Shown here piece after piece: positions 8,822-18,067 of a stretch of DNA of 64,000 bases. Made by a program: the position numbers and the translations under genes. The notes below the pieces were generated by a model. It was not told the DNA's origin and ran no database searches. It was given only the letters and a program-made list of their open reading frames with translations. Numbering within the stretch: the stretch's first letter is position 1; each line of letters starts with the position of its first letter. The stretch spans positions 1 to 64,000 of the forward strand of contig UQVZ01000002.1 in NCBI GenBank assembly GCA_900544675.1, given 5' to 3'. This DNA comes from an uncultured Bacteroides sp. Lineage in GTDB: Bacteria; Bacteroidota; Bacteroidia; Bacteroidales; Bacteroidaceae.

Positions 8822-9424
8822 TCAGCGCGCTGCCGTCGCATTGGCAAATGCATTGGTCACTTCATCGAAGAAAACCGGGTCGGGATTGGCTTGAAGCAAC
8901 TGCATCATCAAGTCGTACACGTCGGCACGGCTGTCTAGCTTTATTGCCATCTGCAGGTCAGCCAACGATTCTTCATACTTGCCGTTATTCATATACACCT
9001 CCGCACGTGCCTTGTAGTTTTCTACATCCGAAGGGGTCAGACGGATAGCCTCATCAAAATCCTTTTCCGCTTCGGCATACGCCTTGGCGTTCATCAGCAA
9101 CATTCCCCGTGTATAATAGGCAAACGCACGATATTCGGTATCTGCCTTCGGGATGAAACGCAAACTTTCGTTTACGGCATGAAACGCCAGCTTGGCATCT
9201 CCGCAGAAATTACAGACCAAAGCCATGTAGCAATGCGCATAACCATTCTCCGGATTCGCGTTCAGTTCATTGGTCAGATAAGTATAGGCTTGTTCTATAT
9301 CGCCTTCGTTCAGGGCTTCTACGCCCTTTTGATAATCGGCAGAGAGCGGGCGTTCAAAACCTTTTGCCCAAAGAGAATTCATCGTCAGCAGTCCGCAAAA
9401 CAGTGTTATAATCAGTGTCTTCAT
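8822..9424 (-). CDS. exported tetratricopeptide repeat protein
   Basis: This 200-residue protein has a signal peptide (MKTLIITLFCGLLTMNSLWA, cleavage near 20) followed by three or four TPR units (about 30-180; for example YAEAEKDFDEAIRLTPSDVENYKAR). TPRs mediate protein-protein contacts, and it probably acts in the periplasm. No enzymatic domain is seen and the partner is unknown. It converges with the antiporter gene and stands alone. Confidence 0.8.
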   Translation of the reverse strand: MKTLIITLFCGLLTMNSLWAKGFERPLSADYQKGVEALNEGDIEQAYTYLTNELNANPENGYAHCYMALVCNFCGDAKLAFHAVNESLRFIPKADTEYRAFAYYTRGMLLMNAKAYAEAEKDFDEAIRLTPSDVENYKARAEVYMNNGKYEESLADLQMAIKLDSRADVYDLMMQLLQANPDPVFFDEVTNAFANATAAR

Positions 9425-9508
9425 GATACTATCAGGTTGTTTTTAATTGTCGGGTGCGAAATTACAAGGTTTTTCCCGAACAACAAATACCTTTTTTTAT
9501 GTTTTGCA

Positions 9509-10969
9509 TCAGCTTTTTAACACTTTACGGCTTAATAGCCACAGTCCTGCGAAAGTCAGCAGGCCGTTTACCATCAGCATTTCATAACCGAAAGCATAGC
9601 CTGTACAGCGGAAAGTCAAACGGTCGGTAAGGTAACACACCAAGGGAGAAAGCAAAGCGACATAAGGCACAAAGCGGTCGCGGGGCAGCCTGCGGGTAAA
9701 CATCCCAAAGGCAAACATCCCCAGCAAAGGACCATACGTATAAGCCGCCAATACATAAATCGTATCAATGATGCTTTGGCTCCCTACCGCCTCAAATATC
9801 AACATACACCCGATAAACACGGCCGAAACGCCCAGATGCGCCCATCTGCGGATGCGTTGCGCTTTTCCTTCGGCATACTTGCCTATATTCAGAATGTCAA
9901 CACAGAAACTGGTGGTCAGGGCTGCCAATGCCGAATCGGCACTCGAGAAGGCTGCGGCAATGATGCCAATGGTAAAGAGCACCAATACCACCGGGCCCAA
10001 ATAGCCTTCTGCCGCAAACATCGGAAGCATATCATCTCCTTTGGCAGGCAAAGACACACCCAACTGCGGAGCGACAAGCAATAACAAGACACCCAATACC
10101 AGAAAGAGGAAGTTGACCGGAACAAAAGAAAAGCCATAGCAATACATATTCTTCTGCGCTTCTTTCAGATTGCGGCACGAAAGATTCTTCTGCATCATGT
10201 CCTGGTCCAGACCGGTCATCACAATCGTAATGAAAATGCCACTGAAAAACTGCTTGAAGAAGTTCTGCTTCGAATGCCAGTCGTCGAACACGAAGATACG
10301 GCTATGTCCGCTCGATTGTACGGCATCTGCCACCGCTGCCCAATCTCCGCCCAGCATCATCACTACCTTATGTATAATAAGGAGTAACGCCGCCAACAGG
10401 CAAAAGGTCTGCAAACTGTCTGTCCAGACGATTGTCCGTATCCCGCTTTTCCGTGTATAGAGCCAGATAAGCACCACGGTTCCTACAGCAGTCCAAAGAA
10501 AAGGGACACCGTATGCATCAAACACATAATGTTGCAGAATCAGGCAGACCAGATACAAGCGGGCGGATGCTCCCAACAGTTTAGACACCAGAAAGAACCA
10601 CGCTCCCGTCTTATAAGAACAGGTGCCAAACCGTTCCTGCAAGTAAGTATAGATGGAAATCAGATTCAGACGATAATAAAGCGGAAGCAGCACGCGGGCG
10701 ATAACCAGATAGCCCACAAAAAAGCCCAGGCAAGTCTGCATATAGGTCATATCGATGTTCCGCACCATACCGGGCACCGAAACAAAGGTCACTCCCGAAA
10801 GCGAAGCGCCTATCATGCCAAAAGAGACAATATACCAAGGCGACTGACGGTTGCCCCGAAAGAAAGCATCGTTGTTGCTGCTACGCACCGATGTGATATG
10901 TGCCACCAGCAACAATATGCCGAAATAAACAGCTATGGTAATGAGAATAAACGCGCCGTTCATAATCAT
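9509..10969 (-). CDS. sodium:solute symporter (SSS family)
   Basis: This 486-residue membrane protein has about thirteen hydrophobic segments and SSS-family features near its start (VRSSNNDAFFRGNRQSPWYIVSFGMIGASLSGV). It imports a small solute with sodium. The substrate cannot be read, although sugars, amino acids or sialic acid are family substrates. Its ATG overlaps the stop of the RelE/ParE-like toxin by four bases (ATGA), so translation is probably coupled to the toxin-antitoxin genes. That is an unusual partner for such a module. Confidence 0.85.
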   Translation of the reverse strand: MIMNGAFILITIAVYFGILLLVAHITSVRSSNNDAFFRGNRQSPWYIVSFGMIGASLSGVTFVSVPGMVRNIDMTYMQTCLGFFVGYLVIARVLLPLYYRLNLISIYTYLQERFGTCSYKTGAWFFLVSKLLGASARLYLVCLILQHYVFDAYGVPFLWTAVGTVVLIWLYTRKSGIRTIVWTDSLQTFCLLAALLLIIHKVVMMLGGDWAAVADAVQSSGHSRIFVFDDWHSKQNFFKQFFSGIFITIVMTGLDQDMMQKNLSCRNLKEAQKNMYCYGFSFVPVNFLFLVLGVLLLLVAPQLGVSLPAKGDDMLPMFAAEGYLGPVVLVLFTIGIIAAAFSSADSALAALTTSFCVDILNIGKYAEGKAQRIRRWAHLGVSAVFIGCMLIFEAVGSQSIIDTIYVLAAYTYGPLLGMFAFGMFTRRLPRDRFVPYVALLSPLVCYLTDRLTFRCTGYAFGYEMLMVNGLLTFAGLWLLSRKVLKS

Positions 10970-11310
10970 TTCAGTCCGTTCAGCCGGAGCAACTCTTCGA
11001 TTTCCTTTTTGCTGATGGAAGAACGTTCTGACTTGTCATAAATATAAAGCAAGTTGATTTCAGCCTCTTCAACCGCCACTATCACAGTAAACGTAATAAC
11101 GCGTGCACCCCCACTCTTGCCTTTGCCTTTCGAAGTGATAGACATACGCACCTTACGCAATCCGCCGCCAAGGTCTACACCCAAATGCGGATTGGCAAGC
11201 AAATCTTCACTCAATGAGGCAATATCCGACTTCATGGACAAATAACGTTTCCCCAAACGTTTCGCCTCTTTCTCAAACGTAAATTGGAATTTCAATTTAT
11301 ACTTCATCAT
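10966..11310 (-). CDS. RelE/ParE-family toxin
   Basis: This 114-residue basic protein has the fold signature of RelE/HigB-type toxins. The N-terminal part FTFEKEAKRLGKRYLSMKSD is followed by a core GLRKVRMSI..KSGGARVITFTVIV and a C-terminal LLYIYDKSERSSISKKEIEELL. Such toxins cut mRNA on the ribosome or inhibit gyrase. It overlaps the antitoxin by 14 bases and the symporter start by four. Which activity applies is not decidable from sequence. Confidence 0.78.
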   Translation of the reverse strand: MMKYKLKFQFTFEKEAKRLGKRYLSMKSDIASLSEDLLANPHLGVDLGGGLRKVRMSITSKGKGKSGGARVITFTVIVAVEEAEINLLYIYDKSERSSISKKEIEELLRLNGLK

Positions 11311-11542
11311 CCCAATCCCTCATAAATTCTTCAAATGTCTTCGATCTCCCTGCCTTCATGTCTTTTAGCCCCGCATCTATTCCAGCCAAGACTTCTTCTT
11401 TGCTGATATACTCATCATCTTCCGCTTCTTCCTTGCGGGTTCCTTCTAACAACTTATCGGCAAGCCATATTCTGTTCCGTTCGCTCAGTGAAAGCGATTG
11501 TATATATTGCCAAAGGTTTTCCATCGATGCTGATACTCTCAT
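11297..11542 (-). CDS. antitoxin partner of the RelE/ParE-like toxin
   Basis: This 81-residue acidic protein ends in a toxin-binding-like tail (DDEYISKEEVLAGIDAGLKDMKAGR). The start at 11542 (MRVSASMENL) is chosen over an upstream ATG because it follows an excellent ribosome binding site (aaaggaggaaatag). It is the first gene of an antitoxin-toxin-symporter operon. No clear DNA-binding domain is visible. A shortened relative lies just upstream at 11633-11803. Confidence 0.75.
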   Translation of the reverse strand: MRVSASMENLWQYIQSLSLSERNRIWLADKLLEGTRKEEAEDDEYISKEEVLAGIDAGLKDMKAGRSKTFEEFMRDWDDEV

Positions 11543-11632
11543 ACTATTTCCTCCTTTTTTAATGTGTACAAAAATAACAAGATAAAACACAATACATAAA
11601 TTCTTGTTCAAAAACTGCCATCGAATACAATG

Positions 11633-11803
11633 TTATAATTCATTCAGCAATTCCTCCAATGTTTTAGCTTTTTTGCCGGTACGTTTCCTTTCTATCATTT
11701 CTTTCAACCCACGGTCTATTCCAGCCAAGACTTCTTCTTTGCTGATATACTCGTCATCCTTCGCTTCTTTTTGAGAGGCACGCTTCGAAACAGTCACTTT
11801 CAT
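11633..11803 (-). CDS. orphan antitoxin-like small protein, paralogue of the next gene
   Basis: This 56-residue open frame starts MKVTVSKRAS and shares DDEYISKEEVLAGID and a following GLK with the antitoxin at 11297-11542, but lacks its first ~30 residues. A ribosome binding site (aaggagaaaggacg) precedes the ATG. A TATCTTTG box on the minus strand (CAAAGATA at 11834-11841) may be its promoter. No toxin follows it directly. It looks like a duplicated or decayed antitoxin, or a cross-neutralising one. Confidence 0.65.
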   Translation of the reverse strand: MKVTVSKRASQKEAKDDEYISKEEVLAGIDRGLKEMIERKRTGKKAKTLEELLNEL

Positions 11804-11884
11804 CGTCCTTTCTCCTTAAATCATACACTACGGCAAAGATACGGAAATATCCTTGAATTTGCCAATAAAGTCTCGGGAAAAAGC

Positions 11885-13987
11885 TCACTTGAAACGGGAA
11901 GTGTCTACCGCCTCGCGCTGCTTGGCTTTATATCCTCCGAATTTCCACGTAAACGACAAACCTACAGAACGATAGCATGAATAATCATTCTTTACCCACT
12001 GAGTGGCATAGCTGATATACGGGTCGATGCCACCGGTCTCGAAGATGTCATTGCACCAAGCCGACAAGATGCAGTTTTTACCGGCAAACGCATAACGCAA
12101 CGCAATGTCCACATTACCGCTGGCAGGCAAGTCGTACAGGCCTTGATATGCCTTGCTGCGGACGAATCCGTAGATGCTGAGATGCAAATCGGGACGGGTG
12201 GAAAGGGTAATGTTGTTATTGAGTATGGCCATACCGTAACAGATGCGGCGGTCAAAAGGCAGGTCGTAGAAATCATCGTCTTTCTCACGGCTCCAGACTC
12301 CCAACAGCGTCAACCGGGAATCGAGCCATTTCTTTACCTTGAAAGGCAGGGACACCTGAACACCAGCCTGCTGCTGAAAGTTGAAATTAAGATAACGGTA
12401 AATTTCCGCCAACCGTTCGGGCGACTGGTAAAGAGTCTGTGTAGAGTAGTCTTTCACATAGCCGAACCATGCCGAAAAGATGTATTTCGACCGCAACATA
12501 TACGTCAGCGTCAGGTTATAGTCTTTCTTTGGCTTCAGCCACGGATTGCCCTGTATCTCCGAATAGCCTCCGCCCAAATACGAAACGGCATTCTGCACTG
12601 CCCAATAAGCCGGATAGTTCTTGTCGCTGCTGAAAGAGAGCTGGCATACATGGCTTGCAGAGGGACGGTAGGTAAAGTTCAGAACAGGATACCAGTCCCA
12701 TTCGTTCCACACCGGAGTCTGATAATGCTCGACGGCAAGCGAAAAGTTCATCATCAGCTGTTCGCTGAATGACTTCCCGAATCCGGCATACAGGTTCAAG
12801 GTCTGTTCCCTGCGCCGCGAGACCATATCCGGCGGAAGCGTTTCGTCCGACTCCTTATTTTCAAAATACCGCTGATACGAATGGTCTATGCTGGTCGTAT
12901 AGATTGCTCCATAGTTCAGTTCCCAAGCGTTCCGCAACTTATGTTCCTGCGAAAGGTAGAACTTCCAGGCGTTGATGCGTTGCGCGTCTTCGGTATAGAA
13001 ATCCATCGTTGTCCCTTCCATTTCACTGGTCAGGCGTTGGTCGCCCGGCGCATGATACCAGGTAAACTCCATGCCTGCCTTCAGTCCGAAAGGCGCTCGG
13101 TAGTCCAAACGTCCGTTATGCAGCCGGGAAGTCCGGTTACTCAGTTTTTGTGCCCGTTGTGTTCCGGTGCTCGACTGGTTGGAATGAGCATTCTCATAGC
13201 TTCCGTTATAAACAAAGCTCGCGGTATGGTTCTCGGCAAAACGATAATCCATGCCGAGGCGGAACGTATGCTTCTGACTGCGTCCGCGCCCCACTTCACG
13301 ATTCCCGATGAGATAAGTCCGTTCCTCCGCCTCCTGCCAATGCCGGGCTTCCTTATCGGTAAGCCAGTAACTCTTACCGTGGGTGTGCGAATAGAGGAAG
13401 TCAAGCGAAAGCTTCCCGCCATTATATAATAAGGAAGCACGCTCTTCGAAAGAAGCCTCGTGCCGTTGGTCATACTTCCCGTAAACTTCTCCCTGCACCG
13501 AACCGGGGTCGCCGATGCGGTGACGCAGGCAGACGTTTATCACAGCCCCGCGCACCTGATAATGAGCCGGAGCACTGTACATCACCTCCACACGCTCAAT
13601 GCGGCCGGCAGGCATCGATTTCAATAAAGCATAAAGCTGTTCCGTACTCATATTCGTCACTTTGCCGTCCAGAATGACGGTCACCCCTCTTGCACCTAAC
13701 GTCAATCCGCCGTTCATTTCCACCACACCGGGCAGTTCTTTCAGCGCATCATATATATTGTCTATCGGTTTCCCGGCTATCATCCGAGGCAAATCATATT
13801 CCAGCCGTCCGGGCAATGCCTTTACTACGGGACGTTCTCCCTCCACCATCACTTCGGGCAAAGTCTGAAAAATACTGTCCGCCTGTATATCGCCGGAAAA
13901 CAGGCTGTCTGCCTTCTCCTGTGCCGGCAAGCTTATCGCGTAAGCAGCCAGCCCCAAAATCAAAGTCATCTGTTTTCTCGTATGCAT
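11885..13987 (-). CDS. TonB-dependent receptor / outer-membrane beta-barrel protein
   Basis: This 700-residue protein has a signal peptide (about 1-22), a plug domain (about 45-150; YDALKELPGVVEMNGGLTLGARGVTVIL region) and a long beta-barrel rich in alternating aromatic residues, as in the outer-membrane beta-barrel (PF14905-like) group. It lacks the carboxypeptidase-like N-terminal domain and SusD partner of SusC receptors. It is divergent from a histidine kinase/response regulator pair, which may control it. The ligand is unknown. Confidence 0.82.
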   Translation of the reverse strand: MHTRKQMTLILGLAAYAISLPAQEKADSLFSGDIQADSIFQTLPEVMVEGERPVVKALPGRLEYDLPRMIAGKPIDNIYDALKELPGVVEMNGGLTLGARGVTVILDGKVTNMSTEQLYALLKSMPAGRIERVEVMYSAPAHYQVRGAVINVCLRHRIGDPGSVQGEVYGKYDQRHEASFEERASLLYNGGKLSLDFLYSHTHGKSYWLTDKEARHWQEAEERTYLIGNREVGRGRSQKHTFRLGMDYRFAENHTASFVYNGSYENAHSNQSSTGTQRAQKLSNRTSRLHNGRLDYRAPFGLKAGMEFTWYHAPGDQRLTSEMEGTTMDFYTEDAQRINAWKFYLSQEHKLRNAWELNYGAIYTTSIDHSYQRYFENKESDETLPPDMVSRRREQTLNLYAGFGKSFSEQLMMNFSLAVEHYQTPVWNEWDWYPVLNFTYRPSASHVCQLSFSSDKNYPAYWAVQNAVSYLGGGYSEIQGNPWLKPKKDYNLTLTYMLRSKYIFSAWFGYVKDYSTQTLYQSPERLAEIYRYLNFNFQQQAGVQVSLPFKVKKWLDSRLTLLGVWSREKDDDFYDLPFDRRICYGMAILNNNITLSTRPDLHLSIYGFVRSKAYQGLYDLPASGNVDIALRYAFAGKNCILSAWCNDIFETGGIDPYISYATQWVKNDYSCYRSVGLSFTWKFGGYKAKQREAVDTSRFK

Positions 13988-14156
13988 AAGTCCGTTGTTT
14001 TATTACACCGCAAAGTTCAGCATTCGGCATCACATCCGCCTCATCATCCGGCTTACCAAGTGTTATCCGAAGTGTTATTTAGTCTTACCGTTTTCCGGAG
14101 GAAGCCGACAACCTGTCGGAAAAAATGTATCTTTACCGCCGAAAGACAAACTGTTT

Positions 14157-15674
14157 ATGAAATTACCGTCGAAATACATCGCCTTGCTGGTCATCCTCTC
14201 CTTAATAGGGGTATTCGCCTACCAGACCTACTGGCTTACCGGTCTGTACCGCACACAGCATGCCAAAACAGAGCGCAACATCCACGAGGCTATGCGGATG
14301 AGCGATTATAACGAAATGATTCTACGCATACAACGGATTCAATCGGACTCCGCACATTACAGCATCGTGTCGGTCACCGCCGGGTACGAAAACAATCGGG
14401 CATACGGAAAAAGCCATACTATCAATGCGGTCAAGGAAGGAGACACTACCCATTTCTCCATCTGGGAATACGACAATACCGACACTTTACCATACGAAAA
14501 ACATCCGCAAGCGGCATTGCAGGCATCTGTCGCCACCGTTCTTTTCAAGAATAAAAATACGATGAACGAACTTGCCCTCAATTTCCAGCAAGGCTTGCAC
14601 GCGGGAATGGACGTCTTGACAGTCCCCGACTTTTCCACCTACGACAGCCTGTTGTGTACCGAACTGCAACGCATCGGTCTGACGATACCTTACCGGCTGG
14701 AATACTTCCACCGGGGAAACACCCTCGATTCGAGCTACGTGTTTACAGATACACTGGGTATCGGTGGAACCGCCGGCTATCTCCCCTCACCCCGATCCGT
14801 CACTTACGATTACACTTATGACCTGCACGGCCATTGGCTTTACCGCCTTACACTGGAACCGATAGAGGGCGTGATACTCAGGCAAATGGCAGGCATTCTT
14901 TCCGCATCGGCGGCAATACTCGTCATCCTGGCTTTCTCGTTCGGCTTCCTCATCCGCACCCTTTTACGCCAAAAGACACTGGAAGAAATGAAAAGCGACT
15001 TCACCAACAACATCACTCACGAGCTGAAGACCCCCATTGCCGTGGCTTACGCAGCCAACGACGCCTTGCTCAACTTTGCTTCCGGTTCCGACCCGAAAAA
15101 GCGCGAACGCTACCTGCACATCTGCCAGGAACAGCTCCGCCGACTAAGCGGACTGGTGGAACAAATACTCAGCATGTCGATGGAACGACGGAAATCTTTC
15201 CGCCTACATACCGAAACATTCGCTCCCCAAGAGATCATCGCCCCGCTCATCGAACAGCATCAGCTGAAAGCGGACAAGCCTGTCAGTATCTCGCTCCATA
15301 TCGAGCCGCAAGACCTTACCGTATATGCCGACCGCACCCATTTCAGCAACATCGTGAGCAACCTGCTGGACAACGCCATCAAATATTCATCGGACAAAGC
15401 CGACATCCGCATTCGCTGTACCTCCGAAGACGGCCGGTTCGTCCTCTCCGTACGCGACCATGGCATCGGCATTGCTCCCGACAAGCTCGCACACCTGTTC
15501 GACAAGTTCTACCGGGTGCCTACAGGCAACCTGCACAACGTAAAGGGATATGGACTAGGACTTTACTACGTGAAGACCCTGACGGAAAAACACGGAGGCA
15601 CGGTAGAAGTGAAAAGCAAACCCGGACAGGGAAGCGAGTTCACCATCAAATTAAGAATGAAACATGAAAAATAA
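14157..15674 (+). CDS. sensor histidine kinase
   Basis: This 505-residue inner-membrane kinase has a first membrane segment at about 6-26, a periplasmic sensor region of ~220 residues, and a second segment near 245-268. HisKA follows with phosphoacceptor H288 in FTNNITHELKTPIAV. The ATPase domain has the N box (SNIVSNLLDNAIKYS), G1 (VRDHGIGIAP) and G2 (GYGLGLYYV). The start at 14157 (MKLPSKYIAL) is preferred because upstream codons lack a signal anchor. A TATCTTTA box at 14129-14136 fits. It overlaps the response regulator by 11 bases, so they form one operon. Confidence 0.9.
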   Translation: MKLPSKYIALLVILSLIGVFAYQTYWLTGLYRTQHAKTERNIHEAMRMSDYNEMILRIQRIQSDSAHYSIVSVTAGYENNRAYGKSHTINAVKEGDTTHFSIWEYDNTDTLPYEKHPQAALQASVATVLFKNKNTMNELALNFQQGLHAGMDVLTVPDFSTYDSLLCTELQRIGLTIPYRLEYFHRGNTLDSSYVFTDTLGIGGTAGYLPSPRSVTYDYTYDLHGHWLYRLTLEPIEGVILRQMAGILSASAAILVILAFSFGFLIRTLLRQKTLEEMKSDFTNNITHELKTPIAVAYAANDALLNFASGSDPKKRERYLHICQEQLRRLSGLVEQILSMSMERRKSFRLHTETFAPQEIIAPLIEQHQLKADKPVSISLHIEPQDLTVYADRTHFSNIVSNLLDNAIKYSSDKADIRIRCTSEDGRFVLSVRDHGIGIAPDKLAHLFDKFYRVPTGNLHNVKGYGLGLYYVKTLTEKHGGTVEVKSKPGQGSEFTIKLRMKHEK

Positions 15675-16370
15675 AGAATTGACCATCCGCGTACTTTTGG
15701 TAGAAGACGAAGAGACCCTTGCCCAGATTATCAAAGACACCCTGGACGAACAAGGATTCTGCATCCACCTTGCCCGAGACGGTGAAGAAGGCCTGAAACT
15801 GTTTTCCGAACTGAAGCCCGATGTCGTAGTGGCAGACGTAATGATGCCCCGCATGGACGGCTTCGAGATGGTGCGCCGCATCCGCCGTAACGACCGGACT
15901 ACGCCCGTGCTCTTCCTTACCGCACGCTCTGCTACCGGCGATGTGGTGACAGGCTTCGAACTGGGAGGCAACGATTACCTGAAAAAGCCTTTCGGGATGC
16001 AAGAACTCATCGTGCGCATCAAAGCCTTGCTGGGCAGAGCCTCAACTTATGCCGAAACATCACAAACCGCCCCAAGCCTGTTCGAAATAGGGAATTACCG
16101 CTTCGACACCGTCACTCAACGCCTGTCCTATTTAGGAAAAGAGACCGAACTTTCGTACCGCGAAAGCGAAATCTTACGCCGCCTGTGCGAAAGCCGGAAC
16201 CAGGTGGTGAACATGCAAGACATCCTGCTGGACCTGTGGGCGATGATACGTTCTTCAATCAACGCAGCCTGCACGTATTCATTACCAAATTACGCCACAA
16301 ACTTTCTCAAGACGAACGCATCCGCATCGTGAATGTGCGGAGCATCGGATATAAGCTGATAGTGAACTGA
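15664..16370 (+). pseudogene. OmpR-family response regulator with a 1-base frameshift in the DNA-binding domain
   Basis: The receiver domain is intact (acidic pocket E14-D15, phosphoacceptor D58 in VVVADVMMPRMDG, and the KKPFG lysine). A winged-helix domain begins near residue 135. At 16238-16240 the frame breaks in a run of three Gs. The current frame ends at 16332 with 222 residues and a non-native tail. Adding one G restores DLWGDDTFFNQRSLHVFITKL and continues to 16370 as a normal OmpR recognition helix and wing (about 235 residues). This may be a sequencing error, a true inactivation or a phase-variable site. It partners the kinase just upstream. Confidence 0.8.
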
Positions 16371-16520
16371 ACGCACAGCGGCCGACCGGTTTAAGGTAAA
16401 GTCAACCCAATCCGTCAGTTATCCGGAAACCGGGTCAACCTCTTTTATTCATAAAAGAAATTCGGTCAATTTAAATGATTGAATGCCACAACTTAAAGGG
16501 TCAGATAATAGTTTCACCCT

Positions 16521-16608
16521 GTTTCAATTATATGAAACAGTTGTTTCACCTAGCTGAAACTGTTGTTTCACCTATAAGAAACACTTGTTTCACTTATAAG
16601 AAACTGCC
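16521..16608. repeat. array of four 22-bp inverted-repeat units (GTTTC...GAAAC)
   Basis: Units start at 16521, 16543, 16565 and 16587, each exactly 22 bp. Each contains GTTTCA near the left and GAAAC near the right, separated by a short variable centre, then a 4-base linker. For example GTTTCACCTATAAGAAAC is followed by ACTT. Each unit is an inverted repeat and the array is tandem. It lies in the 395-base gap between the response regulator and recR. The rest of that gap shows only a possible recR -7 box, TACATTTG at 16726-16733. Confidence 0.85.
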
Positions 16609-16765
16609 TGAAACTACTGATGCTTCCCGGCATGCATGCAGCCGGCTGTACGGACAGAGAAGTCTTGCTTCCCGCTTCACCGAAAGTTTTTCCTTGTATG
16701 CAACCTCATGAACAAGGATTTTTCGTACATTTGCGCCTCGGAAACAGAATAAGAAAGGCAAAGAA

Positions 16766-17386
16766 ATGAACCAACAATACCCGTCTGTATTACTGGAAAA
16801 GGCAATAGACGAATTTGCCAAACTGCCCGGCATAGGCAGAAAGACCGCCATGAGGCTGGTGCTCTACCTGCTGAGGCAAGACACCCAAGCGGTGGAAGCA
16901 TTCGGCAACGCGCTTATCAAACTGAAGCATGAGGTGAAGTATTGCAAGGTGTGTCACAACATCTCGGACACGGATGTGTGCCAGATTTGTTCCAATCCTT
17001 CGCGCGACGCCTCGACCATTTGCGTGGTAGAGAATATCCGCGACGTGATGGCCATAGAAAATACCCAACAATACCGGGGGCTGTATCATGTACTGGGAGG
17101 GGTCATCTCGCCCATGGACGGTATCGGTCCCTCGGACCTACAGATAGAAAGCCTGGTGGAACGGGTAAAGACCGGCACCATAGCGGAAGTGATACTGGCA
17201 CTCAGTTCGACCATGGAGGGAGACACGACCAACTTCTACATTTTCCGCAAGCTGGCTCCCTACAACGTGAAGCTGACCATCATCGCCCGCGGCATCTCTA
17301 TCGGTGACGAACTGGAATATACCGATGAAATCACCTTGGGACGCTCTATTGCCAACCGAATTGTATTTACAGGAACAAGCATTTGA
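16766..17386 (+). CDS. recR: recombination protein RecR
   Basis: This 206-residue protein has the N-terminal helix-hairpin-helix ([18 protein letters not shown], 19-36), a C4 zinc finger (C60, C63, C72, C75) and a Toprim domain ([14 protein letters not shown] onward). With RecF and RecO it loads RecA at gapped DNA in recombinational repair. Length is standard. It is probably transcribed from a promoter with TACATTTG at 16726-16733, just downstream of the 22-bp repeat array. Confidence 0.96.
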   Translation: MNQQYPSVLLEKAIDEFAKLPGIGRKTAMRLVLYLLRQDTQAVEAFGNALIKLKHEVKYCKVCHNISDTDVCQICSNPSRDASTICVVENIRDVMAIENTQQYRGLYHVLGGVISPMDGIGPSDLQIESLVERVKTGTIAEVILALSSTMEGDTTNFYIFRKLAPYNVKLTIIARGISIGDELEYTDEITLGRSIANRIVFTGTSI

Positions 17387-17605
17387 GTTTGTTAGTTTTT
17401 GAGTTTTTAAGTTCTTAAGTTCTTTAGCTTTTAAGTTCTTGAGTTCTTGAGTTTAGACAGTGAACGGAAACTAAAACTAAAGACTACTCTTAAACCAAAA
17501 ACACAAACTTACAAACTCAAAAACTTACAAACCCATAAACTTAAGAACTTACAAACCCACAAACTTACAAACTTATAAACTCAAAAACTCACAAACTTAA
17601 AAACT
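17387..17605. repeat. low-complexity inverted-repeat region between recR and a membrane protein gene
   Basis: The left part (17391-17452) is built from degenerate copies of AGTTCTTGAGTTT. The right part (about 17509-17605) is built from the complementary theme AAACTTACAAACTC, repeated with roughly 10-11 base steps. Together they can fold into a long imperfect hairpin. The same theme recurs as a single-orientation run at 62521-62580. No coding content is seen. Confidence 0.7.
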
Positions 17606-18067
17606 ATGGAAAAAAGAATCAAACGACTCATCAACATACTGAAAGGAGAATACGCCTTGCTTTGGATACTGACCCTGATGCTTGCCATACTCTACGAATG
17701 CGATATCCTGCCGCAAGGACTTTTCGCCGACGACGCACAGACAACATACATCATGCAGGTGACAAGCATCCTGCTTACGATATGCTTCATCCCCTTATCC
17801 CTAAGGCTTTTCAATCTGTCGCTCACCCGATACATCACCTCGCTTCCTTTGTTGGAGGCCCTGAAAAGCTACCGCCGCTGGAGCGAGATACGCATCGCCC
17901 TGCTGACCGTAGCTTCCCTCGTAAGCCTGTCCGCCTACTACTGGACGCTGGACACTACCGGATTGCTTTGCACGGGGATGGCACTGATAGCCTCTTTGTT
18001 CTGCCTTCCCGGAAAAGAACGCCTGCTGAACGAACTTCATTTATCAGACACCTCGCTATCCGAATGA
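17606..18067 (+). CDS. small integral membrane protein, unknown function
   Basis: This 153-residue protein has four hydrophobic segments (near 16-35, 48-68, 93-113 and 118-135) joined by short loops and a charged N-terminus (MEKRIKRLINILKG). I do not recognise a family. Its stop overlaps the next gene's start by four bases (ATGA), so it is translationally coupled to a GNAT acetyltransferase. The start codon lies immediately after the low-complexity repeat. Confidence 0.7.
   Translation: MEKRIKRLINILKGEYALLWILTLMLAILYECDILPQGLFADDAQTTYIMQVTSILLTICFIPLSLRLFNLSLTRYITSLPLLEALKSYRRWSEIRIALLTVASLVSLSAYYWTLDTTGLLCTGMALIASLFCLPGKERLLNELHLSDTSLSE

Noticed and set aside
13995..14156. N-terminal extension of the histidine kinase
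   Set aside because: The extra 54 codons are Arg/His-rich and overlap the likely promoter. The start at 14157 gives a proper membrane anchor.
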